DNA of 64,000 nucleotides from Arthrobacter sp. Leaf234 (GCF_001422665.1 NZ_LMLU01000008.1:62001-126000); one strand, 5' to 3'. Positions 8,108-17,700 are shown, counted from the stretch's first letter. The notes: generated by a model not told the origin, from the letters alone. Made by a program: numbers and translations.

Positions 8108-9484
8108 TCAGCCCTCCTGCTCGGCGAAGTCGGCCTCCGTGTCGAAGGGACCGACGACGACGGTGGTGCGGGGCGCTGCGGCCAGCTCGCGGGCCAGGCC
8201 CCGGACGTCCTCCGCCGTGACGGCCCTGATGCGTTCGAGCGAGGCATCCATGTCCACGAACTCCCCCGACACGAGCTCCGAGCGGCCGAGGCGTGACATG
8301 CGGGAGCTGCTGTCCTCAAGCGCCATCACGAGTCCGCCGGAGAGCTGGCCCACGGCCTTGCGGAGCTCCTCGGCGTCGATGCCGTCCGCTGCGAGCCGGT
8401 CGAGCTCGGCACCGAGCAGCCGGATCACCTGGCCGGTCTTGGCCGGCGAGCAGCCCGCGTACATGCCGAAGTAGCCGGCGTCCGCGTACGCCGCGGAGAA
8501 GGAATAGGTGGAGTACACGAGCCCGCGCTTCTCGCGGATCTCCTGGAACAGCCTGGAGGACATCCCCCCGCCGAGCACGGCGTTCAGCACGCTCATCGCG
8601 AACCGCCGTTCGTCGGTCGCGGTCAGGGACGGGCAGCCGATCAGGATGTTCGACTGCTCGACGGCGCGGCGGATCACGTGGGTGCCGGTCGCACCGTGGA
8701 CGGGTGTCGCCGTCGTCGACCGCCGGGCCACGGGCAGGGCACCCTCGGCCAGGGACCAGCCCGCCGTCTCGAGCGCCTCCTGCACGAGCCGGCAGACGAC
8801 GTCGTGGTCGAGACCGCCCGCCGCGGTGACGACGATCTCCGAGGAGACGTAGTAGCGCCGGTAGTGGGCGAGCACGGAGTCCCTGGGGACGGCCATGATG
8901 GCCTCCGGGGTCCCGCCGATGGGGCGGCCGAGCGGGTGGTCCCCCAGCACGAGCTCCACGAACTTCTCGTGCACCACGTCCCCGGGATCGTCGCTGTCCA
9001 TCGCGATCTCCTCGAGGATGACATCGCGCTCCTGCTCGAGCTCCTCGGGGTCCAGCACGGCGGAGGTCACCATGTCGGCGATGACGTCGATGGCCATGGG
9101 CAGGTCGGAGTCGAGCACCCGCGCGTAGTAGCAGGTGTTCTCCTTCGCGGTCGCCGCATTGGACTCACCGCCCACCTCGTCGAAGGCGGACGCGATGTCC
9201 ATGGCGCTCCGGCGCGCCGTGCCCTTGAAGAGCAGGTGCTCCAGGAAGTGCGTGCTGCCGTGCTGGCCCTCGGCCTCGTCGCGGGAGCCGACGCCCACCC
9301 AGAAGCCGATCGTGGCGGACCGCTGGCCGGGCATGGCCTCCGTGAGCACGCGGACCCCGCCGGGCAGGACGCTGCGCCGGACGACGTTGCCGCCCGGGTC
9401 GCCCGCCACGAACGAGTGGTCGGAGCCACCGCCGTCACGCGGCGTGGGCAGCAGGGGCAGGGACACTACGGAGGACAGGGACAT
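8108..9484 (-). CDS. M16-family zinc metallopeptidase
   Basis: The 458-residue protein is a single M16-type (pitrilysin/mitochondrial processing peptidase-like) protein. The inverted zinc motif HxxEH is seen as H79-F-L-E82-H83, with the downstream glutamate expected in the EELEQERDVILEEIAM helix. The remaining half matches the inactive C-terminal M16 domain. In actinobacteria this gene commonly follows pnp, as here; its substrates are not established. A strong hairpin at 9521-9565 separates the two genes, so it may be transcribed by readthrough or from a weak promoter. The ATG at 9484 is taken because conserved sequence and an AGAAAG purine stretch fit it. Confidence 0.93.
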   Translation of the reverse strand: MSLSSVVSLPLLPTPRDGGGSDHSFVAGDPGGNVVRRSVLPGGVRVLTEAMPGQRSATIGFWVGVGSRDEAEGQHGSTHFLEHLLFKGTARRSAMDIASAFDEVGGESNAATAKENTCYYARVLDSDLPMAIDVIADMVTSAVLDPEELEQERDVILEEIAMDSDDPGDVVHEKFVELVLGDHPLGRPIGGTPEAIMAVPRDSVLAHYRRYYVSSEIVVTAAGGLDHDVVCRLVQEALETAGWSLAEGALPVARRSTTATPVHGATGTHVIRRAVEQSNILIGCPSLTATDERRFAMSVLNAVLGGGMSSRLFQEIREKRGLVYSTYSFSAAYADAGYFGMYAGCSPAKTGQVIRLLGAELDRLAADGIDAEELRKAVGQLSGGLVMALEDSSSRMSRLGRSELVSGEFVDMDASLERIRAVTAEDVRGLARELAAAPRTTVVVGPFDTEADFAEQEG

Positions 9485-9520
9485 CCTGGTCTTTCTTCTC
9501 GAGCTGTTCGGGAAAGGCAG

Positions 9521-9565
9521 ACGGCCCCGGCGCCGACCGAGGTGATCGGTGGGCGCCGGGGCCGT
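9521..9565 (-). terminator. Stem-loop downstream of pnp
   Basis: A 14-bp perfect stem (ACGGCCCCGGCGCC at 9521-9534 with its complement at 9552-9565) encloses a second 5-bp stem ACCGA/TCGGT. On the minus strand it begins 30 bases after the pnp stop and is followed by CCTTTCCC. It reads as a terminator or an mRNA 3'-end stabiliser that uncouples pnp from the M16 gene. Confidence 0.75.
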
Positions 9566-9594
9566 ACGTCGCTCAGGAGGAGCGGGGCATGCGG

Positions 9595-11853
9595 CTACTC
9601 GGCGTCTGCTGCCTCGGGCAGCTCGATGCCGGCATCCCCGGAGGAGTCCCCGGCCTCGTCCGCCACGACGGGTGAGAGCGAGAGCTTTCCGCGGTCGTCG
9701 ATCTTGGTGATCTCGACCTGGACCTTCTGGCCCACGGAGACGACCTCGTCGACGTTGTCGACGCGCTTGCCACCGGCGAGCTTGCGCAGCTCGGAGATGT
9801 GCAGCAGGCCGTCCTTGCCCGGGGTCAGCGAGACGAAGGCGCCGAAGGTCGTGGTCTTGACGACCGTGCCCAGGTAGCGCTCGCCGATCTCAGGGACCTG
9901 CGGGTTCGCGATGGCGTTGACCGCGGCACGCGCAGCCTCGGCCGACTCACCGTTGGTCGCACCGATGAGGACGGTTCCGTCGTCCTCGATCGAGATGTCG
10001 GCGCCGGTGTCCTCCTGGATCTGGTTGATCATCTTGCCCTTGGGGCCGATGACCTCGCCGATCTTGTCCACGGGGATCTTGACCGAGATGATCCTCGGCG
10101 CGAACTCGGAGAGCTCGTCCGGGGTGTCGATCGCGGCCTGCAGGACGCCGAGGATGTGCAGGCGTGCTTCACGGGCCTGCTTCAGGGCGGCCGCGAGGAC
10201 CGACGCGGGGATGCCGTCGAGCTTCGTGTCCAGCTGGATGGCCGTGACGAACTCGGACGTACCGGCGACCTTGAAGTCCATGTCGCCGAAGGCATCCTCG
10301 GCGCCGAGGATGTCCGTCAGCGCCGCGTAGCGCGTCTGGCCGTCGACGACGTCGGACACGAGGCCCATGGCGATACCCGCGACCGGTGCGCGCAGCGGCA
10401 CACCCGCGTTGAGCAGCGACAGCGTCGAGGCGCAGACCGAACCCATCGACGTCGAGCCGTTGGAGCTCAGTGCCTCGGACACCTGACGGATCGCGTAGGG
10501 GAACTCCTCGCGCGTGGGCAGCACGGGCACGAGGGCGCGCTCGGCGAGTGCTCCGTGGCCGATCTCGCGGCGCTTCGGCGAACCGACGCGGCCGGTCTCA
10601 CCGGTGGAGTACGGCGGGAAGTTGTAGTTGTGCATGTAGCGCTTGCGCGTGACGGGCGACAGCGAGTCGATCTGCTGCTCCATCTTGAGCATGTTCAGCG
10701 TGGTGACACCCAGGATCTGGGTCTCGCCGCGCTCGAAGATCGCCGAACCGTGCACGCGCGGCAGCACCTCGACCTCGGCGGTCAGTTTGCGGATGTCGCT
10801 GAGGCCGCGGCCGTCGATGCGGACCTGGTCCTTCAGGATGCGCTGGCGGACGACGGCCTTGGTGAGCGAGCGGAACGCTGCGGACAGCTCCTTCTCGCGA
10901 TCCTCGAACTGGGCCCCGAGGGATTCCATCAGCTCTGCCTTGAGGGCGTCGGACGCGCTCTCGCGCTCCTGCTTGTCGGCGATCTGGAAGACCTGCGCGA
11001 GCTTGTCGGAGCCCGCGGACTCCACGGCGGAGTAGACGTCGTCCTGGTAGTCGAGGAAGACGGGGAACTCGACGGTCGGCTTGGCCGCGCGGCCCGCGAG
11101 ATCCGACTGCGCCTCGCACAGCGCCCGGATGAAGGGCTTGGCCGCCTCGAGGCCGTCGGCGACGATCTCCTCGGTGGGCGCGGTGGCACCGTTCTCCTTG
11201 ATGAGGTTCCAGGAGTTGTCGGTGGCCTCGGCCTCGACCATCATGATCGCGACGTCGTCACCGGTGATGCGGCCGGCGACGACCATGTCGAAGACCGAGT
11301 TCTCGAGCTCGGAGTGCTTCGGGAAGGCGATCCACTGGTCGTTGCCGCTGCCGTCGGACACGAGCGCGACACGGACGCCGCCGATCGGACCCGAGAAGGG
11401 CAGGCCGGAGAGCTGCGTGGACATCGAGGCCGCGTTGATGGCGACGACGTCGTAGCGGACGTCCGGGTTGATCGCGAGGATGGTCACGACGACCTGGACC
11501 TCGTTGCGCAGTCCCTTGACGAAGGCCGGACGCAGGGGGCGGTCCATCAGGCGGCAGGCGAGGATCGCCTCGGTCGAGGGGCGGCCCTCGCGACGGAAGA
11601 ACGAGCCGGGGATGCGGCCCGCGGCGTACATGCGCTCCTCGACGTCGACGGTGAGCGGGAAGAAGTCGAAGCCCTCGCGCGGGTGCTTGCCGGCCGTGGT
11701 GGCCGAGAGCAGCGCGGTGTCCTCGTCGATGTAGACCATGGCGGACCCTGCGGCCTGCTGGGCGACGCGCCCGGTCTCGAACCGGATGGTGCGTGTTCCG
11801 AAGCGACCGTTGTCGATCACTGCTTCGGCGAACTGAATTTCGGGACCCTCCAA
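9595..11853 (-). CDS. pnp: Polyribonucleotide nucleotidyltransferase (PNPase)
   Basis: PNPase degrades RNA 3' to 5' using phosphate and helps RNA quality control. The 752-residue protein has two RNase PH cores (residues about 1-220 and 320-540), then a KH domain ([17 protein letters not shown]) and an S1 domain ([18 protein letters not shown]). Both cores look intact. The open frame continues upstream to a GTG at 11904, but the TTG at 11853 is preferred: GGAGGTGA lies five bases before it and the conserved sequence begins with it. It follows rpsO after a 308-base structured leader, and is followed by a strong terminator. Confidence 0.95.
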   Translation of the reverse strand: MEGPEIQFAEAVIDNGRFGTRTIRFETGRVAQQAAGSAMVYIDEDTALLSATTAGKHPREGFDFFPLTVDVEERMYAAGRIPGSFFRREGRPSTEAILACRLMDRPLRPAFVKGLRNEVQVVVTILAINPDVRYDVVAINAASMSTQLSGLPFSGPIGGVRVALVSDGSGNDQWIAFPKHSELENSVFDMVVAGRITGDDVAIMMVEAEATDNSWNLIKENGATAPTEEIVADGLEAAKPFIRALCEAQSDLAGRAAKPTVEFPVFLDYQDDVYSAVESAGSDKLAQVFQIADKQERESASDALKAELMESLGAQFEDREKELSAAFRSLTKAVVRQRILKDQVRIDGRGLSDIRKLTAEVEVLPRVHGSAIFERGETQILGVTTLNMLKMEQQIDSLSPVTRKRYMHNYNFPPYSTGETGRVGSPKRREIGHGALAERALVPVLPTREEFPYAIRQVSEALSSNGSTSMGSVCASTLSLLNAGVPLRAPVAGIAMGLVSDVVDGQTRYAALTDILGAEDAFGDMDFKVAGTSEFVTAIQLDTKLDGIPASVLAAALKQAREARLHILGVLQAAIDTPDELSEFAPRIISVKIPVDKIGEVIGPKGKMINQIQEDTGADISIEDDGTVLIGATNGESAEAARAAVNAIANPQVPEIGERYLGTVVKTTTFGAFVSLTPGKDGLLHISELRKLAGGKRVDNVDEVVSVGQKVQVEITKIDDRGKLSLSPVVADEAGDSSGDAGIELPEAADAE

Positions 11854-12161
11854 GAGAGTCACCTCCGTTTCTGTATCTGTAGGAGTATCGGAGGCAGCCG
11901 GCACCCGTCGTGGTCTCGTCCGTCCTGGACGGCCACAGCACCCGGTCTTCGATCGAGATCCACGGAGGCGCCGGTCCGGCGCTTTCCGGGGATCACTACC
12001 GAGGACCGCGAATGCGCGGTGCCGGTTGACTCCATCGTTGTGCGGTCTTTGCCCCTGCTGGTGCAGGGTGGTGCTGTCGTGCGTCGCACGGCCGGACGGG
12101 GTCCGTCAGTGCGAGAAGGCGACGCCCTCTCCGTGGAGAAGGTGCCGCCTTCAGGTACTGC
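11854..12161 (-). other. Structured pnp leader between rpsO and pnp
   Basis: This 308-base gap contains no convincing gene. On the minus strand it holds several hairpins: GAAGGCG/CGCCTTC (12115-12121 with 12146-12152) carrying an inner TCTCC/GGAGA stem directly after the rpsO stop; CGTGCG/CGCACG (12078-12090); and CCCTGC/GCAGGG with a four-base loop (12053-12068). The end nearest pnp holds its ribosome binding site. In Escherichia coli the rpsO-pnp spacer is cut by RNase III and mediates PNPase autoregulation; an equivalent role here is inference. Confidence 0.5.
11859..11866 (-). promoter_or_regulatory. Strong ribosome binding site fixing the pnp TTG start
   Basis: The minus strand reads GGAGGTGA then five bases, then TTG. 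This near-perfect complement to the 16S rRNA tail sits at optimal distance from the TTG at 11853 and excludes the upstream GTG codons as main starts. Confidence 0.8.
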
Positions 12162-12431
12162 TTATCGACGCAGGCCGAGGCGCTCGATGAGCGACCGGTA
12201 CCGCGAGATGTCGGTGTCCCGCAGGTAGTCCAGCAGGCGACGACGGCGACCGACGAGAAGAAGCAGGCCACGACGCGTGTGGTGGTCGTGCTTGTGCATC
12301 TTCAGGTGCTCGGTCAGGTCGAGGATTCGACGGGAAAGCATCGCGATCTGCACCTCGGGTGAACCGGTGTCACCTTCGGCGAGAGCGTATTCCTTGATGA
12401 TTTCCTGCTTGATGGCGGCGTCAAGGGCCAC
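12162..12431 (-). CDS. rpsO: 30S ribosomal protein S15
   Basis: S15 is a primary binder of 16S rRNA in the small subunit platform. The 89-residue length and the sequence blocks [30 protein letters not shown] and the final [12 protein letters not shown] are fully typical. It starts with GTG at 12431 behind CTAGGAG. It lies between ribF and pnp in the usual actinobacterial order. A TACAAC sequence (12446-12451, minus strand) and the hairpin CGTCGC/GCGACG (12470-12485) lie in its leader, which may be the target for S15 autocontrol. Confidence 0.98.
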   Translation of the reverse strand: MALDAAIKQEIIKEYALAEGDTGSPEVQIAMLSRRILDLTEHLKMHKHDHHTRRGLLLLVGRRRRLLDYLRDTDISRYRSLIERLGLRR

Positions 12432-12491
12432 GAGTAACTCCTAGAGTTGTACCGTGAACAGGTGCTGAGCGTCGCTTGCGCGACGACACAG

Positions 12492-12523
12492 AAAAATCCA
12501 GCCACCACGGACTGCAGCCGGAT
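12492..12523 (-). terminator. Intrinsic terminator after ribF
   Basis: Directly after the ribF stop the minus strand reads ATCCGGCT, a 12-base loop, GGCTGGAT and then TTTTT (12492-12496). The stem is 8 bp with two G-U pairs. A stem followed by a T run is the classical Rho-independent form, and it implies that rpsO has its own promoter in 12432-12491. Confidence 0.65.
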
Positions 12524-12534
12524 CTCCCTGAAGT

Positions 12535-13530
12535 TTAGCGTCTGGGCTGTTGTTCTGTCGAAAGCACGCCGCGGGCCTGCTCCACGTCGAGCTTCATCTG
12601 CTCGATGAGCGCTTCGGGCCCACGGTAGGTGACCTGCCCGCGGAGCCGCTCGACGAACTCGACGACGACCGCCTGGCCGTACAGGTCGAAGTCCTGCACG
12701 CGCTCCGGCGGGCGGTTGATGACGTGCGCCTCGACCTGCCGGTCCACGCCGTCGAACGTGGGGTTCGAGCCGACCGAGATGGCGGCGGGCCACCGCGTAC
12801 CGGCTTCGTCCACGAGCCATCCGGCGTAGATTCCGTCCGCGGGGATGTAGCCCTGTGAGGACGCCGCGAGATTCGCCGTGGGGTAGCCGAGCTCACGTCC
12901 GCGCGCCGCCCCGTGCACGACGTCTCCGCGCATGCGGTGGTGGCGTCCGAGCACCCTGGCGGCGGTGCCGACCTCCCCCGACTCCAGGGCCTCGCGCACC
13001 CAGGTCGAGGAGCACCGGCGGTCGCCGTCGTCGTCCGTGGCGTCCATGGGGAAGCTGGCGCCGAAATCGTCGATCGCGATGACCTCGAAACCGAGCTTCC
13101 GGCCGAGCTCGCGCATGGTGTCCAGGTCGCCGCTGTTGCCGGCCCCGAAGCGGACGTCGTGGCCGATGACGACGGCCTTCGCCTTCAGCGCCCGGACGAA
13201 GACGCGCTCCACGAACTCCTCCGGCGAGTTCGCGGCGAGATCGAGCGTGTAGTGCATCATCAGGAGGGCGTCGATACCGGTCTCGGCGAGCGTCTCGACG
13301 CGGTCGGCGAGGCCCATGATCAGTTCCGGCGCGGAGTCCGGACGGTGGACCTGCGCGGGGTGCGGGTCGAAGGAGACAACGACGGCGGCGGCCGAGCGCT
13401 GCCGGGCGGCTTCGACGACCTGCTGCAGGACGCGCTGGTGGCCCCGGTGGACGCCGTCGAAGTTGCCCAGCGTCAGAACGGAGGGCCCGAAGTCCTCGGG
13501 CACGCTGTCCAGGTCTCTCCAGTAGAACAC
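12535..13530 (-). CDS. ribF: Bifunctional riboflavin kinase / FAD synthetase
   Basis: RibF phosphorylates riboflavin to FMN and adenylylates FMN to FAD. The N-terminal nucleotidyltransferase domain has the GNFDGVHRGHQ motif (residues 22-32), and the C-terminal riboflavin kinase domain has GRELGYPTANLA around residue 205. At 331 residues the length is normal. The frame extends upstream to 13725 but that part is Arg-rich non-coding translation; GTG at 13530 is chosen because GAGGAG lies six bases before it and the protein starts with the family's FYWRDLDSVP. It sits between truB-side genes and rpsO, as in other actinobacteria, and is closed by a terminator. Confidence 0.95.
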   Translation of the reverse strand: MFYWRDLDSVPEDFGPSVLTLGNFDGVHRGHQRVLQQVVEAARQRSAAAVVVSFDPHPAQVHRPDSAPELIMGLADRVETLAETGIDALLMMHYTLDLAANSPEEFVERVFVRALKAKAVVIGHDVRFGAGNSGDLDTMRELGRKLGFEVIAIDDFGASFPMDATDDDGDRRCSSTWVREALESGEVGTAARVLGRHHRMRGDVVHGAARGRELGYPTANLAASSQGYIPADGIYAGWLVDEAGTRWPAAISVGSNPTFDGVDRQVEAHVINRPPERVQDFDLYGQAVVVEFVERLRGQVTYRGPEALIEQMKLDVEQARGVLSTEQQPRR

Positions 13531-13756
13531 GCATCTCCTCTGTGATCCGGCTGCGTCCCGCGACCTCGGACGTCGCCCGGCGGGTTGTGCGCCGCTCCCA
13601 TTATGGCCGACCGCACCCCCCCGCTCCCGCCATCGCCGAAGCCCCGGACCGACGGCCACAGCTCCCCCGGGTCCGTCCTCCGACCCGTCGGTGTGGACGT
13701 GCTGCCTGCGGGATCCGGTCACCACATCCTCGTGGACGCGCCGCTCCCCCGGACTC

Positions 13757-14449
13757 CTAGCCGCGCTGCGCGAACTCCTGGCGCATCTGGCTCGTCTTGG
13801 CGATGTACTTGTGCCACACGAGCAGGGCCGGCGGGAAGGCGAGCTCGACGACCATGAGGATGATCATGATGTAGTTCGGTGTGCCGGAGAAGGCCCAGGA
13901 CAGCACCCGGCCGATGCCGCCGACGAACACCATGAGGCAGACGAGCCAGAGCATGTTGGCCCACTGGAACTTGATGGCGATCGTGATGAAGGCGGCGCCG
14001 ACGCCGACCATCATGGCGGAGAAGAACCGGAACTGGTTCTCCAGCGTCGGGTTGACCGGCGTGCCCTCGGTGTCCGGCAGGCCCGCGGTGCCGAGGATCA
14101 GGTAGTAGGCGCCGAAGCCCGCGATGACCAGGCCGACGAGGACGACGACGGTGCGGAAGACGTTCCAGTCCCCGCCCGACGCCTTCTTCCCCGATGTCCT
14201 GGCTGCGCCGGCCTTCTTCCCGGGAGTGCCCTGTCCGGCCTTCGTGGCTTCTGTGGCTTCCCCTGCCGATGCGCGAGCCTTGTCCGCGCCCCGCGGCGCG
14301 CTCATCGGTGCCGGGCCATCGACGGCGGAGGACCGCGCGCTGTCCGGCGAGAGCCGACCATCGCTGCCCCCGGCGCGGAGGGGCTCGCCCGACGTCGGGC
14401 GGCGGCCCGGCACGGAGGGTCCGTCGTGATCGGGGCTGTTGCTGGTCAT
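13757..14449 (-). CDS. DUF4345-like membrane protein with long charged N-terminus
   Basis: The 230-residue protein has a hydrophilic, Ser/Ala/Lys-rich N-terminal tail (residues 1-95) and four membrane helices (about 97-120, 138-160, 163-184, 190-212). The core ENQFRFFSAMMVGVG and the FVGGIGRVLSW segment resemble DUF4345 proteins, small four-helix proteins of unknown role. The tail is not part of that family and looks disordered. ATG at 14449 is the first start of the frame. It is isolated: 226 bases separate it from ribF and 180 bases from the next upstream gene. No function is proposed. Confidence 0.75.
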   Translation of the reverse strand: MTSNSPDHDGPSVPGRRPTSGEPLRAGGSDGRLSPDSARSSAVDGPAPMSAPRGADKARASAGEATEATKAGQGTPGKKAGAARTSGKKASGGDWNVFRTVVVLVGLVIAGFGAYYLILGTAGLPDTEGTPVNPTLENQFRFFSAMMVGVGAAFITIAIKFQWANMLWLVCLMVFVGGIGRVLSWAFSGTPNYIMIILMVVELAFPPALLVWHKYIAKTSQMRQEFAQRG

Positions 14450-14629
14450 GTCGCTCCTAGGTGCTGGTTGATACCTAGCGCCATCGTCTCACGATGCCGC
14501 GCGACCGGGACGGTCGGTTGCCGGTCCGGCGTGAGCAGTCGCCCGGGCCCGGGCGGACGTACTCCGGTCAGGACCCGGGCGGGACCTGGCGGAGCGCACC
14601 GGCCGTTCCGATCCGCCGACGCGGACCGG

Positions 14630-15148
14630 TCAACGCACCGCGCGGTCCGGGCGGGTGCGCCGCAGCCAGAGGAGCCCCAGCACGGGAAGGAGCAGCGGGA
14701 CGAACCCGTACCCGCGCCCGAATCCGGACCAGACGGTCTCGTGCGGGAAGTCCTGCGCGTCGACGATGCTGAGCAGGCCCACGACCAGGACGCCCACCAG
14801 TTCGGTGGTGACGGCGACGACCGACAGGCGGTAGGCGCGGATGCCAGGTCGGGCCAGCGACACCGTGGCGACGATGTAGACCACCGCGGCGACCGCGGAG
14901 AGCAGATAGGCGATCGGCGCCTCATCGAACTTGGTCGCGATCTGGAACACGGCCCGCGCGGTCGCGGCGAGTGCGAAGACGCCGTACACGGCCACCAGCA
15001 GCCGTCCGGGACCGGTGGCGCGACCGGTCACCGGCGCGGGCCCGGGCGCGCCTGATGCTGCCGCCGACCTCCCGGCGCCGGAGCCCCGTGGCGGACGCGA
15101 GGGGTCCAGGCCGCCTGCGCGGTCCTCATGGTTCCGATCGTCGGTCAC
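14630..15148 (-). CDS. Four-helix membrane protein of unknown function
   Basis: This 172-residue protein has a polar N-terminal tail of about 50 residues followed by roughly four membrane helices and a basic C-terminus. The longer upstream frame is a shadow; the GTG at 15148 overlaps the stop of the upstream gene (GTGA), indicating translational coupling. Together with 15145-15513 it forms a pair of small membrane proteins behind truB. The helix block GFGRGYGFVPLLLPVLGLLWLRR is distinctive but I do not recognise a family. No function is assigned. Confidence 0.75.
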   Translation of the reverse strand: MTDDRNHEDRAGGLDPSRPPRGSGAGRSAAASGAPGPAPVTGRATGPGRLLVAVYGVFALAATARAVFQIATKFDEAPIAYLLSAVAAVVYIVATVSLARPGIRAYRLSVVAVTTELVGVLVVGLLSIVDAQDFPHETVWSGFGRGYGFVPLLLPVLGLLWLRRTRPDRAVR

Positions 15149-15513
15149 AGTCCTGCCACCCCGTCCCAGATCTGCTCCATGCGGAAGAGCATGACGAACA
15201 CCGTGAGCGCGGAGGCCGCGAGCACGAAGTTGCTCCAGCGGGTCTTCTCGAGGATGGACCACCAGAAGGCGCCGACGGGCACGAGGAGCGCGGTCAGCAG
15301 GTAGCCCCAGAACTCCCAGGCCTCACCGAGCACCGGTTCCCCCGTCACCTGCCGGATCACCGCACCCACCGTGTACGCGAGCAGGAACAGTTCGACGGCC
15401 GCGGTGGACAGGATGGTGATGTCGTTCGGGGGCTGGCGCAGGAGGCCGGCACCGATGCACAGGAGGGCAGCGACGGCGCAGACGATGACGCCGACGAGGA
15501 AGAACGGGTCCAT
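15145..15513 (-). CDS. Small integral membrane protein, unknown function
   Basis: This 122-residue protein has three to four hydrophobic helices (about 3-24, 37-58, 66-88, 98-115) and few polar residues. ATG at 15513 is used, two bases downstream of the truB stop codon, and its own stop overlaps the next gene by four bases. truB and two small membrane proteins therefore form one transcription unit. The link to pseudouridine synthesis is positional only and no domain is recognised. Confidence 0.75.
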   Translation of the reverse strand: MDPFFLVGVIVCAVAALLCIGAGLLRQPPNDITILSTAAVELFLLAYTVGAVIRQVTGEPVLGEAWEFWGYLLTALLVPVGAFWWSILEKTRWSNFVLAASALTVFVMLFRMEQIWDGVAGL

Positions 15514-15515
15514 GG

Positions 15516-16418
15516 TCACTCCTTCCCGCCGGGCGCGAAGACCAGCACGGTCCGTGCGGCACCACCGCGGTTCTCGAGCAGCGCCACGAGGGTGCCATCG
15601 GGGGCGAACGCCGCGACGGGGACGTCGGTCCGGGCACTGGGCTCGATCCTCCGCCCGTGGGACACGTCCGCGGTCTCGGCCTCGGACAGGTCCCGGACGG
15701 GGAAGAGCGCCCGGCCCGCGTCGTCCAGCGGGAGGACGGAGAGGTCCTCCGCGAGTTGCTCGAGCGTGCGTGCCTGCTCGATGGAGTAGGGGCCGACGCG
15801 GGTGCGGCGGAGCGCCGTCAGGTGCCCGCCGACGGAGAGCGCGGAGCCGAGGTCGCGGGCGAGGGCGCGGATGTACGTGCCGGAACTGCACTCGACCGTC
15901 ACGTCGACGTCCTGGAGCCGCCCGTTGTTCACGCGGCGGATCGAATGGACGTCGAAGCGGTGGATGGTGACCGGTCGGGACGGCAGGTCGACGTCTTCGC
16001 CGGCCCGGACGCGGGCGTAGGACCTCTCGCCCTTGACCTTGATGGCACTGACGCTGCTCGGCACCTGCTCGATATCGCCCGTGAGGTCCGCGATCGCGGA
16101 CCGGATCTCGTCCTCGGTCACGGCCGCCGCGATGCTGCCACCGGTGATCTCGCCCTCGGCGTCGTCGGTGATCGTGGACTGGCCCAGGCGGATCGTCGCC
16201 GTGTAGGTCTTGGTCGTGCCGACGATGTAGGTGAGAAGCCGCGTCGCGCGGTTGATGCCGATCACGAGCACCCCGGTGGCCATCGGGTCGAGGGTGCCCG
16301 CGTGGCCCACCTTGCGGGTGCCGGCGAGCCGTCGCATCCGGCCGACGACGTCATGACTGGTCCAGCCCTGTGGCTTGTCCACGATGATGAGCCCTGAGTG
16401 GACCTGCCCTGCATTCAC
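15516..16418 (-). CDS. truB: tRNA pseudouridine(55) synthase TruB
   Basis: TruB makes pseudouridine 55 in the T-loop of tRNAs. The 300-residue protein begins with the family's SGLIIVDKPQGWTSHD and has the catalytic aspartate D44 in GHAGTLDPMATG. The KGERSYARVRAGED block and a C-terminal domain follow. The frame runs upstream to 16694, but GTG at 16418 matches the normal N-terminus. A GGAGG lies unusually close to it, so the exact start is a little uncertain. It is divergent from the aminotransferase gene across 100 bases and leads an operon with two small membrane proteins. Confidence 0.95.
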   Translation of the reverse strand: MNAGQVHSGLIIVDKPQGWTSHDVVGRMRRLAGTRKVGHAGTLDPMATGVLVIGINRATRLLTYIVGTTKTYTATIRLGQSTITDDAEGEITGGSIAAAVTEDEIRSAIADLTGDIEQVPSSVSAIKVKGERSYARVRAGEDVDLPSRPVTIHRFDVHSIRRVNNGRLQDVDVTVECSSGTYIRALARDLGSALSVGGHLTALRRTRVGPYSIEQARTLEQLAEDLSVLPLDDAGRALFPVRDLSEAETADVSHGRRIEPSARTDVPVAAFAPDGTLVALLENRGGAARTVLVFAPGGKE

Positions 16419-16505
16419 GCCTCCCAGTATATGGGCGCGGCAGTACGGTCCCTGCTGTCGTCGCCGACCCAGGACGCCTGCCCGGACTCCCGCAGCCCGC
16501 CGCGA

Positions 16506-16511
16506 TACCCT
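16506..16511 (+). promoter_or_regulatory. -10 element for a leaderless aminotransferase transcript
   Basis: TACCCT ends seven bases before the ATG at 16519, with no ribosome binding site between. The predicted transcription start falls at the ATG. The same TACCCT-to-ATG arrangement precedes moaA. Confidence 0.5.
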
Positions 16512-16518
16512 ACTGCCT

Positions 16519-17700
16519 ATGCCCTCCGCTCCCGCCCGCGTGGCGAATGTCCCGGTCAACCAGATCCGCGAGATCACGCAGGCGGCCTGGGCGGTCCCGG
16601 ACTCGATCGTCCTGAGCATCGGCGAACCGGCCTTCCCCGTCGCCCGCCACGTCCTGGAGGCCGGTATGGCCGCGCTCGACCGGGACGACACCAACTACAC
16701 ACCCAACGCGGGCATCGGCCCGGTCCGTGCGGCCTTCGCGTCCAGGTTCGCGAGCCTCGCGGGCGTGGACGACGACCCGTCACGCATCTTCGTCGTCGCC
16801 GGAGCTCAGCAGGGCCTCCACCTGGCGCTCAGCACCCTCATCGGCGAGGGGGACGAGGTCCTCGTCCCCGATCCCGGGTACCCGACCTTCGCGATGACGG
16901 TCGGACTCCTGGGCGGCCGGCCGGTGCCCTATCCCCTGGTGCCGGGCCACGGCTTCCAGCCGCGCATCGAGGATCTGCAGGGCCTCGTGACGCCGACGAC
17001 ACGCGTGCTCATGCTCAACTCCCCGTCGAACCCGCTCGGCTCGGTGTTCAGCCACGACCTGACGCGCGCGCTCGTCCGGTTCGCGCATCGGAACGATCTC
17101 TGGATCATCTCCGACGAATGCTACGAGGCCTTCACCTACGACGTGCCGCACGTCAGCCCCGCGCGGTTCGACGCCGGGGGCCCCGAGGCCGTCGCCGAGG
17201 CCACGGAGGCCAGGATCATCACCTCCCTCACCCTCTCGAAGACCTACGGACTCACCGGGCTGCGCATCGGCGCCCTCGTGGTTCCGCCCGGGATGGAGGC
17301 CGTCCTCAGCAACGTCATGGAGTCCACGGTCTCCTGCGTCTCGGCCGCCTCCCAGTACGCCGGGCTCGCCGCGCTCACGGGTCCGCAGGACTACGTCAGG
17401 ACCGCCCTGGATCACTACAGGGCCAATCGCGACGAGGCGACCGCCGTGCTGGACCGGCTGGGCATCGACTACCTCGACGCCCGGGGCGCCTTCTATCTGT
17501 GGGCGGACCTCCGCCACGCGACGGGCGGGGATGTCCGCGCCTGGACGCGGTCCTTCCTCGCCGAGCACGGAGTGGCCCTCGCACCGGGTACGGCCTTCGG
17601 TTCGATGGGTGAGGGCTGGGTGCGGATCGCCCTCTGCGGACGGACCGCGGATCTCGTCGAGGGCCTGTCCAGGCTGCCCGCACCGCCGCGTCGGTCCTGA
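16519..17700 (+). CDS. Class I/II PLP-dependent aminotransferase
   Basis: The 393-residue protein is a fold-type I aminotransferase. Lys241 in TLSKTYGLTGLRIG is the PLP-binding lysine; Asp199 in ISDECYEAF contacts the pyridine nitrogen, and NSPSNPLG (167-174) is the substrate-carboxylate loop. Overall resemblance is to aspartate/alanine-type aminotransferases. The substrate cannot be read from sequence. The frame is open from 16375, but ATG at 16519 is the plausible start and follows a -10 element. It is the only plus-strand gene in the translation-factor block and converges on rbfA across a strong two-way terminator. Confidence 0.93.
   Translation: MPSAPARVANVPVNQIREITQAAWAVPDSIVLSIGEPAFPVARHVLEAGMAALDRDDTNYTPNAGIGPVRAAFASRFASLAGVDDDPSRIFVVAGAQQGLHLALSTLIGEGDEVLVPDPGYPTFAMTVGLLGGRPVPYPLVPGHGFQPRIEDLQGLVTPTTRVLMLNSPSNPLGSVFSHDLTRALVRFAHRNDLWIISDECYEAFTYDVPHVSPARFDAGGPEAVAEATEARIITSLTLSKTYGLTGLRIGALVVPPGMEAVLSNVMESTVSCVSAASQYAGLAALTGPQDYVRTALDHYRANRDEATAVLDRLGIDYLDARGAFYLWADLRHATGGDVRAWTRSFLAEHGVALAPGTAFGSMGEGWVRIALCGRTADLVEGLSRLPAPPRRS

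Noticed and set aside
11859-12089. 76-residue frame in the pnp leader
   Set aside because: No SD, no conserved pattern, and it overlaps structured RNA and the pnp ribosome binding site.
9799-12228. Long plus-strand open frame antisense to pnp and rpsO
   Set aside because: It mirrors conserved pnp and rpsO on the other strand, has skewed Arg/Asp/Gly composition typical of high-GC shadows and no domain.
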